The notes below the pieces were generated by a model, which saw only the letters and a list, made by a program, of their open reading frames with translations, did no database searches and was not told where the DNA came from. A DNA stretch of 64,000 nt from Diabrotica undecimpunctata (taxonomy: Eukaryota; Arthropoda; Insecta; Coleoptera; Chrysomelidae). Each line of letters begins with the position of its first letter. Position 1 is the stretch's first letter. Position numbers and translations under genes: made by a program. The stretch lies in assembly GCF_040954645.1 (NCBI RefSeq), contig NC_092811.1, positions 116,695,343-116,759,342 of the forward strand, read 5' to 3'. Positions 56,901 to 64,000 of this stretch are shown here, piece by piece.

Positions 56901-57575
56901 CCCCATCCCAAATTATTCCCTGAGCCTTTTAGTAGTTAAATTATTATGTCAATTATTTAAAACTCATTTTTTTATATATCATACTAAAAATACCCAATAT
57001 TACTGTGATCATCCACATATTGACAACATTGTAAAATTTTTAATGTCTAGCGAGTATTTTTTCAAGCATTATAATGTAATGCATGATACAATGAAAAGAT
57101 GTATCTTTGAAAAGATGTTCTTTCATTGTATCATGATGTAATGTTCGTGTAAATTCCATCCTTTTCTGGCCGAATCCTTTCTCTCTCTATGCACTGGAAG
57201 CTCCGCCTTTGCATGAGATTCCTGTTCTACAGTACACCTATGTCACAATATCACATTTATTCCCACGCTATAGTTGCCTTGTTTTATTATCTATTATCTT
57301 TATATGAGTATTTTTTTAGATGAAACTAAGTTAATTATTTATAATTTTTTTAGGGAGATTATCAAAAAGTTTACGAAACCAAAGAAGAAGAAGCATACCG
57401 TAAATCTCTTTTTATAAAAACATTAGATTTGATAAAAGAACACAACGCTAAACACGATAAAGGACTGGTCCCTTATTATTTGGGCATCAACCAATTTGCA
57501 GACCGTACACCAGAAGAAGTCGTCGGTAGGTCAAAGGGGAAACAAGTTTTGAACTTTGATAATATTTTAGTTTAA
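53922..57575 (+). CDS. secreted cathepsin propeptide inhibitor (I29) protein 2; two exons
   Basis: Exon 1 is 53922-54017 and exon 2 is 57354-57575; the 3.3-kb intron has a GTAAAC donor and a TTTTTTAG acceptor, phase 0 at the same codon boundary (FEKFK) as the paralogue. The 105-residue product has a signal peptide (hydrophobic FVLILTIVTVALA, cut around residue 18) and an I29 domain with the E-R-F-T-I-N helix and GINQFAD. A second in-frame ATG follows at 53925; the first is used here. The domain ends in a short VLNFDNILV tail instead of the Lys-rich one. AATAAA overlaps the stop (57574-57579). Function by homology: inhibition of cathepsin L-like proteases. Confidence 0.85.
54120..55377 (-). 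mobile_element. LINE in the second gene's intron, 14-bp target duplication
   Basis: Antisense to the gene. TTATTAGTAGATCA flanks it (54106-54119 and 55378-55391); the 3' tail is (GAT)n at 54118-54137 on the minus strand. It is 5'-truncated within the reverse transcriptase. Confidence 0.85.
54140..55370 (-). pseudogene. LINE reverse transcriptase C-terminal half, broken
   Basis: Minus-strand frames give MSFADDVDIIARSEREMIEA with the intact active site near 54905, SGLNINEIKTKYTKA, then after a shift EVKRRIHIANKTYNGLIKYL, KCKIYKTLIKPVLVYGSETW, GRLRWMGNVERM and RRPKLRYMEQVEQDLK. Upstream to 55370 lie decayed palm pieces. Two or more breaks. Confidence 0.8.
55440..55760 (-). pseudogene. LINE C-terminal scrap
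   Basis: Minus-strand MGHVMRMKRKRIPKIILK, GPIKERRKGQRRQKLFDGV and KEGVDGWKERATNR are the tail of an RTE/R1-like reverse transcriptase. One stop. Still within the second gene's intron. Confidence 0.55.
55735..56410. repeat. inverted-repeat pair, possible MITE
   Basis: CGCTCCACGTTAAGAAAATA near 55739 is matched in inverse orientation near 56370-56400 (about 28 bp). The 620 bp between them is non-coding. Target duplications were not identified. Confidence 0.4.
56411..57353. other. remaining intron of the second gene
   Basis: AT-rich intron sequence with no supported mobile element; a polypyrimidine stretch leads to the acceptor at 57353. Confidence 0.5.
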
Positions 57576-57903
57576 TAAAATTAATTTGTCATATTATTGT
57601 TTTATTTATGTATCAATAAATCAAATGTTGTCCCTAGTGGAACATGAAGAAAATCCTATCTCAAGCCCTTAACCCATGAAGGACAAAGTTTTCGAAAATC
57701 TTTATTTTACATAAATAATACAAATAACTTATGAATGGACAAAACTTACTTAGAAAAAGACAAAAATAATTATTAAATATATTAAAACCTAAAAATATTG
57801 CCTGTTGCCAAATGGCAACGCTAGGTTCCTATGGCTACATTAACCGAATGAAATAAAAGTAAAAAATATTCTATGAAATTGAGAGATAATCGGCAAAAAC
57901 TTT

Positions 57904-59694
57904 CTATAGCTGTGTATGAAATTTAACATTACACTTTGTGCACAAACCTACTTCATATTTGTCGCATCTTGTTCTCATGATCGACCTGCATTCTTCACCT
58001 GCACGCCTAATTTTCTTTTTATTTGGTACTGGTTCCAGTAAATGCCCAACTTCATCGTATCTAATATCATCAGATACTCTATGAAAGGAACGACTTGAGA
58101 GTGAACTAGACGGTCGGCCACCTTGTTTTGCAGGCACTCCGTATTTGGTCAGATAGGCTTGCACAATTTCACGCCTAAACTCTAACTGTGTCAACTTGTT
58201 GCCGGATTTTTTATGTAGCACCCACGCATTTTGTATAGTCGCATCTAGCATCCAGGTAATCAAGCTCCAGTACCATTTTTTTGCCCTCATTCCTATTCTA
58301 AAGCGGTTTATATTTTCGTCCATTAGGTCGGTGCCCCCCATTGCATTATTATATTTACCAATCAGGCATGGACTTTGAACCTGGATGATTTTCTTTTCAG
58401 CTTGTGAATATCTTTTCACGAGCGATTGTGTTTCCACCCCATAACATGTTGACGCTACACTTACGACGCTGTTATCCAACCATCTTACAACTATAATACC
58501 AGTTTCTCTCTCGAGAATCGACTCTACATCACCCCTTTTGCGTTTCTGCATATTAGCTTTCGATTCTATAGGGCAGTTTTTGGGAATGCGATTTGCCCGT
58601 ATTGTTCCGGTAAGGCTATAGCCACGATCCTTTATATGTTTCAAAAGATGGAGGCTCGTAAATAAATTGTCGCAGAAAAATTTGTAGGGTAATCTTGATT
58701 TATCATTGGGCAGTTCATCGAGCATTGTGACGAACGGAGCCGCACATGCTCCAAAAACTTTATAATAATGATTTTTTGCTTTGGGGTCGGTTCCTTGGTA
58801 CATGTTGAAGCTTACAAGATACCCACTTTTAGTGTTGAGGCACCAAACTTTGTATCCGAAACGAATCGGCTTTCTTTTTATGAACTGTTTACATGAGTGG
58901 TGTCCAAAGTATTTCACCATAGATTCGTCGTAATTTAATTCGCCTTCAGGGACGTAATATTCTTTATATTTTTTCTGTAAATAGTCAGCTAAGGGTCTGA
59001 TCTTGTAATATTTGTCCCTTTCATCGATGGCTTCATTATTTGCAAGGTGGAAAAAACGCCAAATTGTAAGGAACCGATCTCTTCGCATAGCGTTCATGAC
59101 CATTGCATTACCCATATCGCCTTTCGTATCACAGTAAAAATTTTTTCCCGGGAGCCAATTATACCCCGATAGAATCAAAATGGCAAAGAAACACCTCATT
59201 TCTCCTGCGGAAATTTTGGGTTCGGGAAAGTTCTTCTGTAGTGCATAACTCGTGCATTGGTTGAGAATGTAACTAATTATATCCTCGTCGAAAAATAATT
59301 CGAACATCTCGACAGGTGTCAACGTATTGAATGGTTCGTAGCTATATTCTGGGAAACTAGCGGCATTGTCGACCAAATCACCCGTTATCCAATTTAGGGA
59401 CTCGTATTCAATTTTCTTCACTTGAGAGGTAGTTTGTGGGATGAAACTTCCGCTGCTTTCCTGGGAAATATCCATCGCTTGAACTGCATCCTCTTCGATG
59501 TCGTCATCCTCCTTGTCTGCTTCTTCGCCATACATTTGCACCTCAACATTTGCTTCCAGCTGTTTTCTAGACAGATTGTCGATGAATCCTCCCCCATCCT
59601 CCTCGCCAGAATCTTCATCAGTGAGGTCTCCAATATTTGGGGGCTCAACATAAATATTTCTAACGTTGACGTCATCTTCGTAAACCATGTTCAA
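57904..59694 (-). CDS. piggyBac transposase, intact
   Basis: 596 residues, close to the usual 590-600. The N-terminus is acidic; the core has the three catalytic aspartates in the family's contexts: NYDESM (about D256), FFCDNLF (about D342) and AMGGTDLMDE (about D456). The C-terminus is Cys-rich (ECRSIMRTRCDKYEVGLC, then CNVKFH). It excises and inserts at TTAA without scars. The open frame extends upstream of the chosen ATG to a CAG at about 59719, where a T-rich TTTTTTCAG looks like a splice acceptor, so an additional small 5' exon is likely. No stops: possibly active or recently so. Confidence 0.9.
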   Translation of the reverse strand: MNMVYEDDVNVRNIYVEPPNIGDLTDEDSGEEDGGGFIDNLSRKQLEANVEVQMYGEEADKEDDDIEEDAVQAMDISQESSGSFIPQTTSQVKKIEYESLNWITGDLVDNAASFPEYSYEPFNTLTPVEMFELFFDEDIISYILNQCTSYALQKNFPEPKISAGEMRCFFAILILSGYNWLPGKNFYCDTKGDMGNAMVMNAMRRDRFLTIWRFFHLANNEAIDERDKYYKIRPLADYLQKKYKEYYVPEGELNYDESMVKYFGHHSCKQFIKRKPIRFGYKVWCLNTKSGYLVSFNMYQGTDPKAKNHYYKVFGACAAPFVTMLDELPNDKSRLPYKFFCDNLFTSLHLLKHIKDRGYSLTGTIRANRIPKNCPIESKANMQKRKRGDVESILERETGIIVVRWLDNSVVSVASTCYGVETQSLVKRYSQAEKKIIQVQSPCLIGKYNNAMGGTDLMDENINRFRIGMRAKKWYWSLITWMLDATIQNAWVLHKKSGNKLTQLEFRREIVQAYLTKYGVPAKQGGRPSSSLSSRSFHRVSDDIRYDEVGHLLEPVPNKKKIRRAGEECRSIMRTRCDKYEVGLCTKCNVKFHTQL

Positions 59695-59799
59695 AGCTTC
59701 TTGTAGAGAGAAACCCCTCCTGAAAAAACAAGATGCCTGTAGATACTAGCGTTGCCATAATATGGCAACGCGATGAATAAAAACAAAATATTGTAAAAG

Positions 59800-59945
59800 A
59801 GTAACATTCCATATACGTGTAACAAAGTAACATTCCATATACGTGTTTGGCACCTCGCCGCCTATTGGTTGGAACATGGCCGCGTGCCGCAAAGGACCAA
59901 TAGAAAAGTCTTAGGTGCTAAATACATATACGGAATGTTTAGATG
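59800..59945 (-). promoter_or_regulatory. dyad promoter region of the piggyBac transposase
   Basis: An imperfect inverted repeat (AACATTCCATATACGTG near 59828 against ATACGGAATGTT near 59932) frames a GC-rich centre with two CCAAT/ATTGG boxes (near 59863 and 59898). AACATTCCATATACGTGT also occurs once more directly before (59804). It lies 110-250 bp upstream of the transposase ORF. Confidence 0.45.
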
Positions 59946-60961
59946 CTACCGGTATTAGTCGTCCATGTTACTTTATGAATGATTATTAGTCCTCAGTCCA
60001 GTTACTGAGGCTTAAAATATGGTAATACCTCCGAATTTTTTATAACTACATCGATTTCTATGAAAATTTCAAATTAAGCTTATCTTACCCTCCACTTCAA
60101 AAGTTATATACGCTCTAGGTGCGCTTTTTGTTTTTAAGGGGTGAAAATTACCCCTTATTGAAGAAACTGGGAAAAACACGGATTTAATTATTTTATGCAC
60201 TTAAATCTTGTTTATTAGCATAAGGTAAATATTGTAATGGGTTCTCTAATATTAAAATTAATTATTCACAATTTTCAACAATTAAAACCCTTTAAAAACC
60301 CTTAAAAGCTAATACTTTTTATAAAAATAATATGAAAAAAAAAGTCGTAGCAGCTTGAGACATTTCAATTATGTATTTAAATACAAATAAAAATTAATAC
60401 CCTAGCTATACAATAATATTTTATTTATTGAAAATTTTCAACCCTTACAACCACCCTTATGACAAAAATGAATTAAAAAATATTTTTATCGTTTTGAAAC
60501 ATTTCTTGAGTGCATTTTATTTAACGAAAATTAATTTTTTGCACATAAACCAACTTTTTATTATAATTTCAACATTTCAACGCTCACAACCAAACCCCTT
60601 TTTTAAAAAATTAATTTAATATATTTTTATTGGTCTGAAACATTTTCTTGAGTGCATTTTATTAAATAAAAATTAATTTCTTGCTTATAAAATAACATTT
60701 TATTATAATTTCAACTTTATTTCAATTTATTTTATTAAATTTTTATATTAAATGTCTATTAGTTCCATCGAAATGCTCCAATGCTCCAAATTATAAAATT
60801 TTTCCATGGTCCAAAATTTATTCTAAAAAGTACTATTGGTTTTTTTACAATACCTCGGTTAATTTTGATGCTACAACATGCATAAAAAAACGATTTTACA
60901 GGTAATTTAACGGGCTATAAATATAGGAATGTTAAAACATTCTAAAGTCCTTCATGTTTAA

Positions 60962-61908
60962 AGAGTGAAGGGTCAAAGGGTCGGAGACCAGTGGTTTATG
61001 CGTTATAAAGCAAACTTCAACCAACTATATCTCCGTTATTTTTTAAGCTATAAAAAAGTTAAAAAATGAAAATTTTTTTTGAAAAAAAACCTATTTTTTT
61101 GTATTGTGTCATCTTTTACGTATCTTTCATAGTTTTGAAGTTATTATAAAAAAAAGATTTTTTTTTAATATTTACAAAAAAAAATGTAATCATACTTTTT
61201 TCAAAAACTTTGTATTCTAAAGTGGCTAAACTTTTGGATCATACAAAAAACACTAAAATAAAGTGAATTCTATAAGGAAAACAATTTATTTCAATCCTAG
61301 TGAACATGACGTTAGTTTTATTGCGTTTTTTTTACAAAGATTTGAGAAACCCATCGTTTTTTTGATCGTATCTCACGTACAGTTGGTGCAACGGACTTTT
61401 ACCACCACTCATTTTAAAGGTCTTTTCAAGCTCTTTTAAAAATATGACATGAGTTTTTGTCGAAAAATGTACCCGTTTTCCGTTATTTAACGTTAAATAC
61501 TCGTATTGAAAGACAAAAACAAAAACAAACCCTCTTTCATAATAATAACTCAGTTAATATTGAACTGAAAATATTCATTAAAAGCTAATCTTTTTGTTTT
61601 TTATGAGCTTTAATTTTAGTCGTTACACTTTTTTTGATAAAACTCTTAGTTTCAGAGCTATTCTTAAAAACCTTTGAAAAACATGTTTTTTTTGTTTAAC
61701 GAAAAATGACACTTTTCAACAGCGAATAACTCAAAAAATCTAGCGAAAAAAATGTTTACTACATTTTTTGTTTGAAATTTGTTCTTCTATCGAATAGCGT
61801 GGTTATTTTGAGTGAAAAAATTTCCACCCTCGAAAAGGGGTGGCAAACACCCCCAGGGTGGAAGCGCACATCGGCACTATATAACTTTTGTTCCTTGAGT
61901 AATTAGTA
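60962..61908. other. repetitive AT-rich DNA, family not recognised
   Basis: Low-complexity sequence of the kind widespread in insect repeats (ATATCTCCGTTATTTTTT, then CACCCTCGAAAAGGGGTGGC near 61827). No coding sequence. The right part has a weak inverted likeness to 60090-60150. Confidence 0.4.
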
Positions 61909-61917
61909 GACTTCGGC

Positions 61918-62030
61918 AAATATGCATATTGCATATTTTGCATATTGTGCATATTTTATGCAAATATTTCATATTTTGGCATATTTGTATAAAAGTTTGC
62001 ATAAAGTGCATAAAAGTTCAGATTTTTATA
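61918..62030. repeat. TGCATATT-type subterminal repeats
   Basis: Some eight to ten spaced copies of (T)GCATA(TTT) in both orientations. hAT transposases bind clustered subterminal motifs, so these are likely binding sites for the BED-type finger of the downstream protein. Confidence 0.6.
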
Positions 62031-62480
62031 CTGTATTTGAAAATTTTTAAACATACCATTTTATTTCAATTCTTGTATAAAATTTTGTAGTCATTTTAAT
62101 CAAGAAATGATCTAAGTACGTAATCTCTACAGGTACAAAACATTTACAATTTCAAAGAAGATCAATTTAAGTAGCCCTCAACATTCTTAGAAAGTCTCGG
62201 TCACTGAGGCATTCAGTTATTGGATAATCGCTAAGGGTTCGCTCATTTGCATTTTATGATCTAATCCCCAAATCTATCTACAATTTATTGTATCTTAACA
62301 GCAGGTAAACGGCTAATAGTTTTGTTCCTAATTTAGGGATTTTCCAAAATCTCCCAGTTTATTGAATTAGGTACCTAAACATTTCTAATTTGATGCTCAG
62401 ATTTATAAATCATTTTTGTTTTGATATTCAAAGCGTAAACACTCGTTGTGCGTAACAAAAAGGAAGATTGTGATTTTATA

Positions 62481-64000
62481 ATGCCTAAAACAACTAGTGC
62501 TTCAACTTGGATTAAACCTTATAAAGAGCTGTCTATGGATATGGGAAAAATCTACTGTTCAGTCTGTGGCAAAATTGTAAGTATCTAATATTTTCTATTA
62601 AATGTCTAATATTTCATACATACAGGGTGTTTCCAAATGACACTTACAACGTTTGACTGTAGATACTTCTCGAAAAATTGAACAAAACGATATAGTTAAT
62701 GAGGGGTCAAACTTATTTACTTTTCGAGATACAGGGTGTTAAAATTAAAAAAAATTAAATTCTTTTAGTTAATAACAACAATAACTTTAAAACCAATAAA
62801 CGTATTTACTTGAAATTTAGTACTCGTAGGTTGTTTTTAAATGAAAAATAGCTTTCTTTAGTGAGAAAAAATTGTCCATGGTACAATACAATGGTGTGTA
62901 TTTAGAAAAATTTTTCACCTTTACTTTTTTTTATGAAGTCAGCTATTCTAAAACACAATTATTTTTATTGTAATTGAATTAACAAAAAAAAAACTTTTGT
63001 TGAATTTTAAAATAAGTTATATGATGTACTAATGGTTAGTAACAAAAACTAATTTGTGGATTAATACTGCATTTAAAACACTTAGCGAGTGTTTTTTTTT
63101 TTCCAAACCAGTTATTTGATTAACCAAAAACACCTTGTATATTTTTATATTTTAAAGGTTGGGTTAAAAATAAAGGTTTTTATTTTTATTTATAGATAGC
63201 ATGTGAGAAGAAATTTCAGATAGACCAACATGTGAGAACTGCTTCACACATTGCAAAAAACAGAAAAATAGGAGGAAAACATCAAACTTCAATGGCTAAA
63301 TGTTTCCAATCTACTTCAAAAAAATTAGATGAGCAAGAAACTTTTAATGAAGACTTGTGTCGCACATTAGTGTCTGCAAACATACCGCTTTCAAAATTAG
63401 CAAATGTAAATTTTAGTTCGTTTCTAAAAAAATATTGCAAACTTAATGTTCCAAGTGATCGGTCTCTAAGAAGAAATAATGTGAACGGGCTATACTCGTC
63501 GGTGTTAATTAATATTAAGGAAGAAATTGCAGATAATTATTTTTACATATCTGTAGACGAAACCACTGATTCCTCAGGAAAGTATATTACTCATTTATTG
63601 ATTGGTGTTCTTAAAGAAGATACCTTACCAAAATCTCATCTTATTTTATGCCAGCAACTTGAGAAAACAAATGCTTTAACAATTTCGCGTTTTATACAAG
63701 AAACATTAGCAACTTTTTTTCTTCCGACAACTATTCCTTCTAATAAATTACTGCTTATTTTATCGGATGCTGCTCCTTATATGGTGAAAGCAGGACAAAA
63801 TTTAAAAATATTTTTCCCAGATTTAATACATGTTACTTGTGTAGCGCATGGATTAAACAGAGTTGCAGGGGAAATACGAAAAAAGTTTCCTCTTGTAAAT
63901 ACCATGATATCCAGTGTCAAAAAAGTATTTCTTAAATCTCCTATAAGAATTCAACTTTATAAAGAAATGCTACCTAACATTCCTCTTCCACCACAACCTA
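62481..64000 (+). CDS. hAT-family transposase, N-terminal part, intact and spliced
   Basis: Exon 1 is 62481-62576, exon 2 begins at 63196 and is open to the window edge (268 codons); donor GTAAGT, acceptor TTTATAG, phase 0. Residues about 25-50 form a BED-like zinc finger (YCSVCGKI, then QIDQHVRTASH) whose coding is split by the intron. The DDE-RNase H fold follows: YISVDETTDSSGKY with the first Asp, LLLILSDAAPYMVKAG with the second, and HVTCVAHGLNRVA, the C-x2-H motif of hAT enzymes. The Glu-containing C-terminal part lies beyond 64000. It resembles CGGBP1-like hAT proteins. No stops are seen, so it may be active or domesticated. Confidence 0.8.
62623..63137. mobile_element. MITE in the hAT intron
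   Basis: Starts CAGGGTGTTTCCAAA after a TA and ends AAACACCTTG before a TA, giving a short inverted terminal repeat and TA target sites as in Tc1/mariner-type MITEs. About 515 bp, non-coding; an internal ACAGGGTGTTAAAATT copy lies near 62731. Confidence 0.6.

Larger units (their letters stand above)
57673..60957 (-). mobile_element. piggyBac-like transposon
   Basis: A TTAA at 57669-57672 is followed by CCCATGAAGGAC; at the other end GTCCTTCATG precedes a TTAA at 60958-60961. The right end lacks the full GGG, so it may be slightly decayed or off by a base or two. The transposase is on the minus strand. Just inside lie small palindromes built on GTTGCCA/TGGCAAC (57803-57824 and 59752-59772). 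Confidence 0.65.
61909..64000 (+). mobile_element. hAT-like transposon, left end and transposase (runs off the window)
   Basis: The left end probably lies at about 61909-61913 (GACTTCGGCAAATATGC), directly followed by subterminal repeats and, 450 bp later, the transposase gene. The right end is outside the window, so target duplication and terminal repeats cannot be checked. Confidence 0.6.

Overview
The window looks like nuclear DNA of an insect with a large, transposon-rich genome; a beetle is my guess but the sequence does not prove it. It is AT-rich. It carries two spliced host-type genes with short signal-peptide exons, TATA boxes and AATAAA signals. Nearly everything else is mobile DNA: non-LTR retrotransposons (RTE-like, CR1/jockey-like and an R2-type fragment), a Ty3/gypsy LTR element, Penelope/retrozyme-like sequence, and DNA transposons (MULE, piggyBac, hAT, Tc1/mariner-like, PIF/Harbinger scraps, a Crypton-like remnant, long-TIR foldbacks and MITEs).

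Layout. 0-6.3 kb: a CR1-like tail, a 5'-truncated RTE-like LINE with a (GAA)n tail, a degenerate ACGTCC-rich tract, and a long-TIR DNA transposon with a Cys-rich relic. 7.1-17.2 kb: four inverted copies of one repeat surround a young, internally deleted Ty3/gypsy element (LTRs almost identical, gag intact, pol cut off in the RT) that sits in a (TA)n tract; a tRNA-Asp-like gene and a 700-bp palindrome follow. 17.2-26.4 kb: LINE fragments of several clades, a GIY-YIG Penelope scrap, an R2-type endonuclease domain, an uncharacterised transposon ORF ending in a MADF domain, and GC-rich islands. 26.6-30.7 kb: a truncated Tc1/mariner-like element, two LINE insertions with long target-site duplications, and, inside the second LINE, an 805-bp insertion with two type I hammerhead ribozymes exactly 399 nt apart.

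31.1-40.3 kb and 53.8-57.6 kb: two paralogous genes in tandem, each two exons with the intron at the same codon boundary. They encode about 105-110 residue secreted proteins made of a signal peptide and a cathepsin propeptide inhibitor (I29) domain without a protease. Their introns (8.7 and 3.3 kb) hold antisense LINEs; the first also holds an autonomous-type MULE nested in a LINE and a foldback nested in a jockey-like LINE. Both promoters place a CGATAAA (GATA-type) site just upstream of the TATA box. 40.8-53.6 kb between the genes holds the second Tc1-like copy, a deleted MULE relative, a Crypton-like remnant and several LINEs. 57.7-61 kb is a piggyBac element with an intact transposase. From about 61.9 kb to the right edge is the start of a hAT element with subterminal TGCATATT repeats and an intact, spliced transposase that leaves the window.

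The I29 pair is probably the only host coding content. Most mobile copies are relics, but the piggyBac and hAT ORFs and the young LTR element point to recent activity. The best candidate for an unusual system is the dimeric hammerhead insertion, which has the size and layout of an animal retrozyme or a Penelope-type terminal repeat.
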